Translations under genes and position numbers: made by a program
Assembly (NCBI GenBank): GCA_021613535.1
Contig: CP075497.1
Location: forward strand, 5,022,001-5,086,000
DNA: 64,000 nt
Direction: 5' to 3'
DNA from: Adineta vaga
Lineage: Eukaryota > Rotifera
Part shown: one piece after another, positions 10,874-23,976 of the stretch
Layout: each line of letters begins with the position of its first letter
Position numbering within the stretch: position 1 is the stretch's first letter
The notes under the pieces: generated by a model
The model's input: only the letters and a program-made list of their open reading frames with translations
What the model was told of the DNA's origin: nothing
Databases searched by the model: none

Positions 10874-13800
10874 ATGCAACAACAACGTCGACGGCCACCT
10901 ATTTCAGCTTCACCAGTAGCTTTGAATAACAATTCTAATCGACCCATACGTCAAATACATCGAAGGTACTATTTATTAATTTTCTATTCGATTCTTTTCT
11001 TCAAGTTCATTAAAATTGCAAATGCAATCTTCTTATATTCAATCAAATTTCTACTCGTTCTTACTTGATCTTTATTATTAAAAGATTTTTTATTTATATT
11101 CTAGTATGTCATCCACAGTAAATCAATGTTTTGGTTGTTCTCAACCAATGTATAATCCATTCGTATCGAATGTCCTTGATCGTTTATGGCATCCTGATTG
11201 TGTTCGATGTGTTGTATGTCGATGCTCACTGAATGAACAATGTTATTCACGTGAAGGCAAACTCTATTGTAAAGATGATTTTATTAAGTATGTGTAAAGC
11301 AAAGACCAGATAGATCATGTTCTTCTGATAAATTATTCAATATTTTTGTTTAGAAAATATATTCATCGTTGTTTTTCTTGTCAAAATTTAATTCAATCTC
11401 ATGATTTCATTCGTCGTGTAAGAATGGGTCGAATCTATCATGCTGATTGTTTTGTCTGTATAAAATGTAAACGAATTTTACAAGATGATGATATTAAATG
11501 TTTCTGGCCAACGAATGGTTCAACTTTGAATGATACGGATTATTTATGTCAAGTATGTGTAAATCCAGCAAGTAAATTAGTCAAACCATCGATTGGAACG
11601 ACTTCATCGTCGAATGCTGATGATGGTAAATAATTGAAACATAAAATTACTTAAGCTTTTGTTAAATATGTTTTATTTTTATTTTAGATGAAACAACGAA
11701 TAGTGAATTTTCAACTGCAATAAATGGAAGAGCACCACCGATTGACAAGCAAATGTCAACAACAAGTAATACTAATGTGTCATCAGTTAGTTCTACACAA
11801 TCGTCAGCATTGAAGACATCTACTTTTCCTTCTATTGAACAACAAATTTCTCGTCAATCAATTACATCAACTGTCGATAGTCAAGTTAGTGAGCAGCAAA
11901 CAATGCAAACGGATGATATAGCCACACGTATGTCATTGGATGACTCAGAAATGCCCTCAGTACCGTCAAAACCCACTGGTCGTCAAACGAAAGCTCGTCA
12001 AAATAGTACTACTACTACTAATAAACGATCGACGGCTAAATCGAAAGCAGTATCTCGTCAAAAACAAACAGCCACAATTGAAACGAAAGGTCGACCACCA
12101 TCAACTAGATCAAAATCATCTTCAGCTGCTGCAGCACCTGTACAAACACGATCGAGCAATCGTCGTAATACGAAAACTACACGTTATAGGAAACGAACAT
12201 TTTCTAGTGGCAGTGATGAAGATGAATCCGAAGATGAAGATGAAGATGAAGAAGATGATGATGATGGGGAGGAGGAGGAAGAAGAAGAAGATAATGACAA
12301 TGAACAAGATGTGGATTTTAATGAAGAGGTAGGTTTTTCTTTGATATATTATAGATAAAAAGAAGTCATTATTTATTTATAGGATAATACTCATGATGAT
12401 GAACGAGAAAGCCATCGTTCATCAGGAACCAAAACAAAATCATCCAGAAATGCTAATGAAAAGAAAGCTGAATCTGCATATACAAATACGAAAGCTCCAC
12501 CACCAATCACAACATCAACTTCAAACCAATCTATCACTAGTGAACCACTATCATTATTAAGTGGACTTGCTGCAAATCCCATATCTGTTTCATCTATAAT
12601 TCAATCAGATCTTCCTCCAAGTTTTTTGCCACCAAATTTCAATCCAGCTTTTCCGACACCTCAACAATTTCTTCCACCGAATCATCCGTTTCCACCTGGT
12701 TTTTCTTTGCAAGCAAGGATGCCTATGCCACCACCAATGAATATTTCTCAATCACAATCTGCATCGATCACTGACACACAACATTCGTCTCATTCGGCAA
12801 ATACTTTAGAAACTGATTCGATCGAACGAAAATCTAGTCCTTCGAAAATGGAGATATTGTCTAATGCAGAATCGGGAGTACTGACACATCCAATAGCTAC
12901 TCCTCCAAAAGTATCTCCACTCTCTTCACTACTTGAATTCGGTTCATTACCACCATCGAATGTTGCTGATATACGTCCAACTGCTGTACCTACCAATCCC
13001 TATCCATTTCCTTTCGTTACTCCTGGTCCAGGTGTTCCATTTTCACCTCAAGCAGCTGCTGGCATGACTACTTACTATCGACCACCAGCTCCACCATTCG
13101 CTATTCCACCATCAACAACATCACTTGATATAGCACCACAGACATCTGCAGCAGCAGCAACAACAGTATCACCATCTCAATCAACACCACAAACAGCTTC
13201 TGCCAAACCGAAAAAGAAATCTCCTGCAAAAAGAAAGTCAACAGAAGCTATTTCTCAAAATATACTTGACGAATCATCACCACCGAAAAAGAAAGCTCGT
13301 AAATCGACTTCACGTGGCAAAGGAAAAGTCAAGAAGGATGAAACTGAGGGTGAAAATGATGATGCCGAAGACAAGATGTCATCATCGCCGCCGCTGCCGC
13401 CACCACCACCACCATCATCATTAAAAACAACTAAAAAGAAAAAGAAATTGGGAAAAAGTGATGTAAAAGATAGCATATCTTCGAATGATAATAATGAAAT
13501 GAAAGATGTAAAAGAAACCATAACTACTGCACCGCATAATCTTCTGACACAAATGGGTCTAGGTAATAATTCATTTGTACCACCTCCATTACAATCGTCT
13601 TCCTCAACAAATGCTACACCTCCGACGCCCAGTGTTCAACAACAAGCTCAAATAGCGGCAATGTATAATATGACACCACATTTTGGTGCCTATAATACAT
13701 TTCCAGGTGCATTTAATCCAGCTTTTCCTGGTACAGCTTATCCAGGTGGCTATCCATCTCCGTACGGGTTTCATCCAGCATTTGGTGCATCATCTGGTGG

Positions 13801-15034
13801 TCAACCATATCCATTTATACCTCCAACATCTACATCAACTAATGCAACTATTAATGCGTATGAATTTTCTTGTTTTTTATTTAAATTCATTCAGCGATTA
13901 CTTTTTGTTTTAGTACACCACCGTCGAATGATGATAAACCAACACCGATCGTAATACCTGAAACAAAACCATCCAAACCAAAGAATAAAAATAAAACCAC
14001 CGGAGAAAAGAAAAAGCCTGCTACGCCTCGATCGAATAAGAAAAAGTCTGCAGCAGCAGTAGCAGCCGCGGCTGATGTTAACGCTCCAGTCACTACAACC
14101 GAAAGCGATGAAACATCAGCAGTTCCATCAACTGAAACAACAGTAACTGCAATGCCAGCATCAGAATCAACACCACCGCCACGAACAGTAGCTTCTAAAC
14201 GACGAATTAGTGGTACAGAAAGTGAAGATTTTGATGAACAAAATGATGAACAGCAACAACAACAGTCTCAAATTGCCAATGGCAAATCAGGTAATGATTC
14301 AGACGCTTCTACAGGCACAGCTGATCGTCGTCGACAAATCCACAATCTTCAAGTTCAGCTACTGAGAAAAAAGGTGGACGTACTACAATAAAACCACAAC
14401 AATTAGAAGTCAGTTTACAGCTTTCATATGTCCATCTTTTGTATATTTCCTTTTCTTATTAGATTTTGAACAAAGCATTTGATTCATGCGCCAAACCGAA
14501 TAAATCTCAACGTGAACAAATAGCAGCCGATACTGGTCTAAATATACGTGTTATTCAAGTATAGAATTTTTTGAAAAGTTTCACTTTATTCACTTGCTCT
14601 TTTTTTTACATCTAAAGGTTTGGTTTCAAAATAAACGATCGAAAGAACGTAAAGGAAAAGTTTCAAAAGAAAAAGATACACCTTTAGATGATGATGATGC
14701 AGGTGATGACTCTCCACCGTTATCACCAGCACCACCAGCCGCTCCAGCACCTGCATCTACGCCGGAATCTACTCCTGCTGAGCTAGCAGCAGTCAGACTC
14801 CTACTACTAGTAATGAACCAGAAAGTCAAAATTAAATTCCTCTCTGCATATAAACACCCCATATTTTTAATCAAACGAATTGAAAGAAGTGTCTCTCATC
14901 TGTGTGCAATTGTTTTTCTATCACTTTCTCTCTCTCATGTTTCTGCTGATATAGAATATCAATCTAGCATCTTTTTTCTTCTCATTCTAATTCAAAATGT
15001 AACTTATATAAATGTTGTTCGTATGTATACTTGA
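10874..15034 (+). CDS. LIM-homeodomain factor, Lhx1/5 (Lim1) type, with giant linker
   Basis: LIM-homeodomain proteins specify neurons and body regions; LIM domains bind LDB cofactors. Exons read: 10874-10965, 11105-11287, 11354-11625, 11688-12328, 12383-13857, 13914-14290, 14359-14408, 14463-14558 and 14618 onward. LIM1 (CFGCSQPM, LWHPDCVRCVVC, CYSREGKLYCKDDF) and LIM2 (CFSCQNLI, YHADCFVCIKC, YLCQVC) keep their zinc Cys/His ligands. A linker of about 870 residues follows, low in complexity: Ser/Thr-rich, a long Asp/Glu run at about 12216-12330, Pro-rich blocks, and Lys-rich nuclear-localisation-like PKKKSPAKRKS and PPKKKARKS. The homeodomain (GRTTIKPQQLE, INRVIQ-like, VWFQNKRSKER) is closest to Lhx1/5, with Lys for Arg in WFQNRR. 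As written the frame runs to 15034, but the last 60 or so residues look like UTR. One missing base near 14785 would instead give SSSQTPTTSNEPESQN and a stop at 14835. Typical family members are about 400 residues. Confidence 0.9.
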
Positions 15035-15390
15035 CTGATACTTTTATCTATATCATCTCATATAGCAAAAAAAAACATGTATTCCTGTTTTAGTGTAGGA
15101 AAAAAGAAATTGAAATACAATCATAATTTCAAAGCAAAATCATTTCGAATTATTTAGTCATTTTGATCTGATATTCTTATTCATGAATTTCTTTTCTTCA
15201 GTTTAAATATGTATATTCTTATTTTTTGTTGTTGTTTTAAATTCTTTGTCTTGTTAACTGGTCTTGTATAATCAAAACACTATCGTTTTGTATAGAAACA
15301 ATTTATATATATATATATGTATTTGTGTTTTTTTTGTCTGTTTTATTATATAACAAATCTAATCAAGTCTTTTATCGATTGGATTTTATT
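14836..15390. other. 3' flanks of convergent LIM-homeobox and glutamate-receptor genes
   Basis: AT-rich, with a short (TA)n at about 15306-15318 and no recognisable gene. The first 200 bases are an open continuation of the LIM-homeobox frame but have UTR-like composition (CTCTCTCTC, T-runs). Confidence 0.5.
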
Positions 15391-18300
15391 TCATTTGCTA
15401 TGTTTTGTTTGTTCAGTCTCTTGCTCATGTGAATCAAGTAATGGAACATCTTTGACGAATATACTTGCTCGTCGTTTTGAAGCACTAACATTGAATATAG
15501 CAAAACGAAAGTAACGTTGCATTTCTTCACGAATAGAAATCTAAACAAAAAAAGAAGAGATCTTAGAAATTACATTGACATCTTAGGAACATTATTGATA
15601 TATCATGCATCATTTAGTTTATATATTCTTTCAGGAAAGTAGCGAAGTTATATGTCTTACTTGTCCTCCTTTACGATTACGTATTTTAATACTAAATTCT
15701 ACTGCAGCAACAACCATAGATACGACTAATCCAACAGCAAGCATGACAAATATTCCACCAATATTAGCAAAACCTAATTCTGCTGCTAAATCTTTTCGTT
15801 TATCTTCTTGATCACATTTTAAATTAGCAGCTTCTTTCCACCACTTATTATAATATTTTTGTATAACACCTTCATCTTGTAATTTTAAAATTGTATCACT
15901 CAATATATCACGATAAGGAGAATCTATTCAAAACAACAAATGAAAAATGTTCAAAATACATTTTGATCTCTTACTTTGTGGTACACCAAAACCATATCCT
16001 TTTGAATCAAGTAAACCACCAATAGATGTTAAATCACAATTTCTCATTATATTATATTCACTTGTAGTTGATCTAGATGAATATTAGAGCAATACAGACA
16101 TGGAGAAAGAAGAAGATATCAATGAATAAACATACTCCATAAGAAAAGCATAATTGCCAGCTAAAACTCGATTTATACCTTCCGTACTTGATGCAACTGT
16201 AGCTGTCGCTTGATTAACGGATATATAATTCCACATTCGTTCATATGTTGGTATTTTTGATTCCTATTGAATTCAAAATGTAGAGCAAGAATTAGATATG
16301 TTCTAGTTAGTATATCATGTGTCAATGAAAATGATATGTTTATTCCACTACTTCTTATCTATTGATATATTTAATTAGAATGTCAATTATTTCGAGGTCT
16401 TCTATGATCAAATTTGAGGATAAATTCTATCTAATATGATATTTTTACATACTCGAAAGAAGTTTTCTGTAGAACCACCACGTTGAACTCCATAGATAAT
16501 TTTTGTTTGTGACGCAAGATCGTCCGCATTTTCGATCGGTGTTTGCATACGTTGTACAGTTAAAAAGGCCGCTAAAATATTACCATATCTATCGATATAT
16601 GTTATTCTCATCGAATTTATTTACCTAAATTAGCCGTATAGGATGAAACCAAAATTAATGTAAAAAATGCCCATAAACAACTAATCATACGAGTAGATGG
16701 TGCTGTAGGATTTAAATCAGTACCTATTAAATTGAAAAGAAAAGAAAACATTTTTATTGAAAATTTCCAAATGAAACATCAACCTTGTTGCATAATATTT
16801 CCAATAAGAAACCAGAGTGAATTAAAAAATGTAAATTGATTTTCTAATTCTTCATGAGTTCTTTTACATGGATGTGGATTACGCCATTCATATGGAGATA
16901 ATCTTGCAACGAGATAGAGAGCAAAACTAACCGCTAAGAAGAGTAAAATATCGATTGAAATTGAAAATCAAATGAGAATTTTACTCTACCAAAATAAGCA
17001 GCAATCATATAAAGCCAAACAGCGATACTTAATGGTTGAAAAAATCCAAATAATTTCGGTTTTTCACGTTTGGCTTTTTTAAAAAGAATATTAATTCCAA
17101 GTGTTAAGAATGGTTTTGTAAAATCAATTGCCTTTAAATAGATTTCATGTGGAAATTCAAACGGAAAGAAATCAAAATAGAATTACTTGTTCACGTTGAT
17201 AGGTAATGGTTAAACCAGCTAAACCTAAATCTGCTCTCTAAATTCATATGAAATGATTGCAAAATCCGAAAAAATACAACATACACGATTGACTAGTTCA
17301 CCAATGATACCATTCCATTCTCCTTTTTCATTTCTCTTTCCAAATATTTTATCTTTAACAATATCAATTTCAAATGAAAAATTAAGTCTAGCTGATAAAT
17401 CAAGTAAAATATCAATACAAAATCCAGCGAATTTCTGCGTTGAATTAGTACCATTCGGAGCTAAAAATTAATTTGAATGATGATGAAAAACTTCATTCAA
17501 TCATTAGATTCTCACCCAACATAACATAAGGAGGTTCCTAAGAAATACATATCAAATAATTCTTCTTCAGATATTCTCAAAATATGACTTACAATAACTG
17601 TCGTTACTTTTAATGTTTGATTCTGTATTTCTTGTTTTCTTGTTTCATAATCTTTTGAAAAATTTCTTCGAATTTCTAATCGATCTGGTGAATTTGCTGA
17701 CCAATTTCCATTCTATATTGTAAACGTAAATCCTTCAAAATAAAACGAAAATCTTCGTATCTTTTTCAGTATACTTTAGATACACCATTGGCAGCAAGAT
17801 CAACAACTTCAAATGAAACATCAGTTCGTAAACCATTCTCATCAAATTTTAATTTTCCTGTTATTCCATTTGCTTCAAACTGTATATAAAAACGATTAAT
17901 TTATGAAAATCTTCGAATTATTCTGTCACCTTTTTAAGAAAGAGTGAAAATGCTGCACCATGTCTCCATGGTTTTTGTACATCACACATTAATGGTGTTA
18001 TATTAAATGGATGTTGTTCAACGAATTTACTAAGTGCACGTGCAAAAAAATAAACTGAATCATAGATCAATGCAGCTGATGCCTAGAATCAAAAGAATTC
18101 TTAATAATATTGGAATAGAATATTTTCAAATAAATTGTAACCCTTAATGAACGTTCATTGGAAAGTAATGGAGCATTAATACTGAAATGATTGTTATTCG
18201 AATCAAAAAATTCATCAACAGCCGGATCTTCTCGACCGAAAAATTGCAAACCTGTAATGTTAACTAATGTATAGAGAATTTTACTCCATTTCACAGCCGA

Positions 18301-19445
18301 AATATCCTTAATAAAAAAAAGAAACAATACTAGCAAAAGAAAAGCGAACGTTCCATTCGAATTACCAGTGAAGTAAGAACAAAGTCATAGTAAGGACCGA
18401 CTAATCCAACAATTTTTGCCTAAATTTTTCCATTAGATTTTCCTTTTAAATCTTGAATTAATCACTTACATGTTTAAAAAAATCATCAAGATTATCTGTT
18501 GATACATCAATTAAAAATTTCGATATGCCTGTTTCTTGTAATTGCTTTAACAATGGTACCCAATTGTCAATGCCAGGTCGACCTCGTAATTGTCTAACCG
18601 TTACTTTCATTTGTTTCGTATTCGTGGATAATTTAAGTAAATCTTGTAGATAAAGTAAATCTATAATAGATTATTTATCAATATTTTCTACGGATTTACT
18701 CTTATGTTCTTACTTTCTGCGCGTTCAGTTATAATAGCTAATTCATCCCATTCTTGAAATTTAATTAAATCACTAAATGCTTGACTTGTTGCTGTATAAT
18801 GTGGATAGACATTCATTGTATAATATTCTACTTTTGTTTGTGGATCAGGTGATGACAAAAATAATGGGATATGTAATTGACGAGTTAGTGAACTGATAAA
18901 TTCAATAGCAGGACTTAATCGACCGGTAAATAATGCAGCAATACCTTTTTGTAATTGAGTACAAACTAAATAGATAGTTAGGTTGCATATGAAAAGAATT
19001 TCGTTATTTGTTTACCCATTTTATAAGCTGAAAAACTATCGTGAATATCGACCATATCAATATTAACAACAACAAGTCTTGAATGTGCAAAAATTTGTGA
19101 TTGTGTATTAATTTTAGCAACGGCATATTCAAATGCTTGGCGAGATAATGTATCGCCTAATCCAAATATTGCTCCTAGAAATCATTTTGCTATTAAATCT
19201 GAGTTTCATTTATTTATTACACGATAATTACAGTAGAGAAGAAGAACTAAGCTTAAGAAAATCTGATACATGCAATTCTTTACATAAATGTTAGTTTATA
19301 TTGTCTAATCCTAATTAAGATTTCATTAGTAAGTAGATAAATTGATCGATAAATACTTACCTATACGAATTTCAGTTGGTAATTCAAATCCATTACTTAT
19401 CCAACATAGATAGAATAAATTGATAATGGAAATAAACGATTTCAT
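15391..19445 (-). CDS. Ionotropic glutamate receptor, kainate type
   Basis: This is a glutamate-gated cation channel of the postsynaptic membrane. The start at 19445 gives a signal peptide ([18 protein letters not shown]). First exons are 19445-19361, 19174-19016 and 18965-18714; the last is 15540-15391. Domain order is an amino-terminal LIVBP-like domain; S1 with [18 protein letters not shown] and [20 protein letters not shown] (binding Thr and Arg present); M1; the M2 pore helix [14 protein letters not shown]3 with [17 protein letters not shown]2 with YAFLMESTTSEY (binding Glu) and [15 protein letters not shown]; and M4 ([20 protein letters not shown]). The MESTT and LxDSKGYGxGxP strings are kainate-receptor signatures. 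The Q/R site is Gln in the genome, which in vertebrate homologues gives Ca2+ permeability when unedited. The tail is short and basic. Every junction I checked keeps frame, and length is about 950 residues (estimate). Confidence 0.95.
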
Positions 19446-21936
19446 GATGGTTCTTTTTTTTATTAAAGTATCCTTTTAACCTTCTGAAACATTTTTTTAA
19501 AGATGATACTTGTTCTGTTCTCTAATGTTACTAGTGATGAAAAGGAAGAAAATTATCTATGTTCTGTCAGCACGAACGATTCTCTCTCTCTCTGAATGTC
19601 TCATCGCTGTAGAGCTATGAAATATGTCTCTATCACTTAACATCATTAGAAAAAGAAAACCTTCTTCTTTGCCTTTCTCGTCTCAATATCACTTCAATCT
19701 GCTTACACTTCTCTGCACAATAAAGATATTTATACAAATATATCGACACGTTTTCATTATGAAGAAAAAAAACGATTCTGCTTGTTAGATATCAATTATT
19801 AAGGAAAATAATATTTTGTTCTCTCTCTCTTTTTCTTAAACAAATACTAATTATCTCTCGATTATTTCTCATAGGCATAAAATCAAAATCAATCGAGCAT
19901 GATTTTGTTGACTGACATCGTCTATTCACCAAGTCGTTTTTGCAATTGAATTTCTTCTATTTCCCTCGATTGATTCTACTCTGTGGGAAGTCTCTTGAGT
20001 ACCTTCTTTTGAATGAATGATCGATATATATATATATATAAATTTTCTTTTTCAGTTGAAGAAATTAGTTGCATTCAAGGATAAGAAATGATTATGATCG
20101 ATCTTTTTTATTAGTTATTCTTGAATAAAAGTATGTTCATCAAATGTAAATGACAAGTATATGCAAATGTCATGATCTATTTTGTCAGCTGAAGATGATT
20201 GATCAACAATCTTTATTTAGCATGGAATATGTCAACAGACATGTAAACATAAGTCTTTTTTGATGATCTCTAGATTAATTACCGGAAAATACGACCAATA
20301 ATATTTGTGTTATGTCATAATATTTATGTTTAGAATCAATGGATAATTCGATAAGAATAACTTTCGATAGGATGAAATCAATTTTCTAATATTATTACTG
20401 AAAAACATCAAAATTCTTGGTTTTGTATCATTTTCAAATATCAGATCTTCTTATATCGACTTATATTAAGAAAAGATGATTTTTTTTTCTTCTATTCCGT
20501 ACATATTCTATTTCAATGATAATTAATTCTATATGGCTATATTAACATATTCTCATCGTCATCGTTGCTGTACTAGAATGATATGTTTCGGGTTTTGATG
20601 AGCGGAAATTGCTTGAAATGTCAATAGAAACGATTGTTCATGAATGTTGTTTACAGCTATTGTAAGAGGTTATTGCTAGTATTATTAATGACATTGATTT
20701 TTCAACACATACTTATTCAATACTTTCATTGCTTAATTGTAGCAAAATGAGACGAATTTACAAGTGATAAATCATCGATATGATTATTCAAGTTCTCAAG
20801 AGATTTGTAAAAAAAAAGTATTAAACAAATGTTCATTCGCGGGTGTGGGTGGAAAGCATTCCGATTGTTGTCTTGAATAAAGAAAGTGATATGATGAGCA
20901 TTAGACGCATGATAGATGAGAAAAGTGATAGAATTGATAAAATAAGATATCAGTATGGCTTTTATTATTGATAGATCTTTGCACACTGATTGGACTAATT
21001 CTGATCGATTATTTATAGATTATAATGTATATTTTAGATAAATAATTCGTCTAAAATAATTCTTATCTGTCGAATTATCGATATTAAGAATATGCGAAGT
21101 TTTCAGTAGAAAAATGAGTTGAGTGTCTTGAACATATCTTCAATTGACAATTATCTAAAACTATTAGTGCTCTTTCCTATTTAAAATATGATAACTATGT
21201 AAATTCTTCATCAGAATTTATGATTAATCTATAGAAGTAGTTCTTCTTAACTCGTTTATTGATTCAAAATCTATAGGAAATTGTTTGATGAAAACATGAT
21301 TCTATATCGATGAGTATGAATACGTTCCTTGCAGCAAGGTCTTTGCTAATTGTTGACTATGAATTTAACGAATGAGCCAATTCATTATCTTTCATCCGCT
21401 GTTCTAGCAGCTGTTAACATAAGGAACCAGCAGCAAATCTCTATTTTAAACATCATTGTTATTTTGTACGATGTATTGTCTATGCTTAAACTATCGATGA
21501 ATATGTTCTAAATGTGTAGATGCAATTCCTATTATGAAATTTATATACTTGCATACTGATTGATTCCTTTTTCTTTTGTTTTATCTATCACTTCACTTTT
21601 AGTCTATTGCTATACGATAAGATTTTCATTTTCTCACAATGATTGATATCTGACTTTTGCTTACGTAATAGCCATTGTTGAACCAATCAAAATCAATAAC
21701 TAATAAAACAATTAATTTACGTCTTTTAAATAGTAACTAATAATTGTGATATGTTTGGGTATATAACAAAAGTCGAAAAGAGATATTGATCATTTATGAT
21801 ACTGAGTAATAAATAGACTGCCTGATACTCTATTGGATAACAAGAACGAATGTAGATACGTGTCGGTGAATGAAAAAAAAAGGTAGATAAGGATGAGATT
21901 TGGTTAGAATTCAAAATTTTTTATGGTTATTTCAAA
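19446..21936. other. 2.5-kb non-coding region between divergent iGluR and SLC33A1
   Basis: Promoters of both outward-reading genes lie here. It contains short CT runs at about 19582-19593 and 19822-19833 and a (TA)n of about 16 bases ending at 20040. Minus-strand open frames at 20726-20986 and 21726-21914 have no family resemblance or splice context and are not called. Confidence 0.5.
20024..20041. repeat. (TA)n microsatellite
   Basis: About eight TA units occur in non-coding DNA upstream of the glutamate receptor. Confidence 0.85.
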
Positions 21937-23976
21937 ATGGAATTTCGATATCGATTAAAAAAGAAAGATATTCAAATAGAAGAGATTCCAGATCAAAATC
22001 AAGCATTTCTCGAAGAAAAATCAACAGCTGACACCCCTCTTTCATTGTCTTCGTCTGAAAATGAAACTGCAAAGAATCATTCATCATCAACATCTATGCC
22101 ATCGATATTGAAACAAAATAATTGGCAAAAAGATAAATTTAGCATAAGTCTTCTACTTTTCCTTTACCTTTTACAAGGTATACCACTCGGTCTAGCATCA
22201 GCATTACCTTTAATTATTCAAATATATGGCGCTAAAATGTCCCAACAAGCAACATTTTCACTTGCCTTTTGGCCATTTAGTATTAAACTTCTTTGGGCAC
22301 CGATTGTTGATACATTATTTTTTAAAAGATTCGGTCGACGTAAATCATGGTTAATTCCAACTCAATATTTGATTGGAATTGTTATGATTATACTTTCATA
22401 TTATGTTAATGATATCTTACTTTTAATAAAAACATCACCGAATAGTCAGATACGTATGTTTTACATTGCATCTTTGTTTTTTTTAAACGTTATTTCATCT
22501 CTTTAGCTATTTATACTCTAACATCAATCTTTTTTGGTATATCATTTCTTGCTGCTACACAAGATATTTGTGTTGATGGTTGGGCACTTTCAATGCTTGC
22601 AAGGTAATTGAAATATAGATTATTATGAACAACTCTTCGTATCTTGAATATTTTTTCTATATTAGAGAAAATGTCGGTTGGGCAAGTACATGTAATTCTG
22701 TTGGACAAACTGCTGGAATGTTTATTGGTAGAGTCGTTTTTCTTACCTTAGAATCGAACGAATTTAGCAATAATTATATTCGAAAATTATTAAGTATGCC
22801 ATTTCAATCTAGTGGATTAGTAACTTTAGCTGGTAAGTTAATCGATAACTATCTAATGATTGTTTTTAAAGATCAATTTCATAGGTTTTCTTCTCTTTTG
22901 GGGAATAACTTTTATTGTATCAACAACATTAATTGGATTTTTTAAACGTGAAAAAGATCAAAGTTATGATCCAGATGAACCTCATTTTGGTCTTCTTGAA
23001 ACATACAAAATTCTCATTAAAGTTCTTTGTTTACCAGCTGTTCGAAGTACAGCTTTAATTCTTTTAACAGTCAAAGTAGAATTGAAATATTCTATCAATT
23101 TTCGCAATCATTTTCTTTATATCTAGATAGGTTTTGCAGCCACAGATTCTATGACTGGCTTAGAACTGCTGAACGTGGTCTAACAAAAGATACAGTAGCT
23201 TTATTAGCAGTACCATTAACACCATTACAAATTCTTTTACCATTTATAATAGCAAAATATACATCTGGACCGAAACCATTAAATATTTTTGTTATATCTT
23301 ATCTACCTCGGTAAAGACTTTACATATACATACATAATTGTTCATTTGTTTTTGTTTCTCTAGAATTCTCTTAGGTATAGTTTTAGCTATCTTTGTATAT
23401 TATACACCATCATTTCAAAATACGGATAAATCATTTCCTTGGTATTACTATGCATTGACTATTACTATTTATAGTATACATCAAATAGCTGCATTCAATA
23501 TGTTCGTTTCACAGATGGCATTTTTTGCTCGAGTTAGTGATCCAAAAATAGGTGGAACATATATGACATTATTAAATACATTAGCAAATCTTGGTGAAAC
23601 TTTGAAGAAATAAAAATAGATATCTTCTAATCATTTATTTGTTATAGGTAATAATTGGCTTTTAACCGTTGCTCTATATGGAGCAGATCATTTACAATGG
23701 AAAACATGTTCGGAGGGTAATCGTCGATGTGGAACAACCGATGAAGAAAAGAAATGTACATCATTAGGTGGTGTTTGTCGACTGTATATTGATTCATATT
23801 ATATTGAAGTCATTATATGTACTATAGTAGGGATTCTTTGGCTTATATGGAGATATCGAACATTAATGCGTTTACAAAGTTTACCAACTAGTGCCTGGCA
23901 AGTAAGGAGTCGTCGCCGTCGACATAGTAATACACAAGACGAGAATGGGAAACAATTGGAAATGGTGAATGCATAA
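21937..23976 (+). CDS. Slc33a1: Acetyl-CoA transporter SLC33A1 (AT-1), frame broken once
   Basis: SLC33A1 is a multi-pass membrane protein that imports acetyl-CoA into the ER/Golgi lumen for protein and ganglioside acetylation. Exons are 21937-22453, 22507-22603, 22666-22832, 22885-23075, 23127-23310, 23364-23593, 23648-23976. The N-terminus is polar (about 65 residues), and the first helix has LLFLYLLQGIPLGLASALP. Family hallmarks follow: AATQDICVDGWALSML, GWASTCNSVGQTAGMFIG, KIGFAATDSMTGLELL, ALLAVPLTPLQI, SDPKIGGTYMTLLNTLANLG. The exon sum is 1715 bases, one short of a multiple of three. In exon 5 the conserved frame ...TGLELL stops, while ERGLTKDTV continues in another frame, so one base is missing at about 23165-23175. 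With that base the protein would be 571 residues, normal for the family. This is either an assembly indel or a recent inactivating deletion; the rest shows no decay. Confidence 0.93.

Noticed and set aside
11940-12332. 130-codon alternative frame in the LIM-homeobox linker
   Set aside because: Shadow of the acidic/Lys-rich repeat in the real frame.
19446-21936. Possible small genes upstream of the glutamate receptor
   Set aside because: The minus-strand frames at 20726-20986 and 21726-21914 have random composition.
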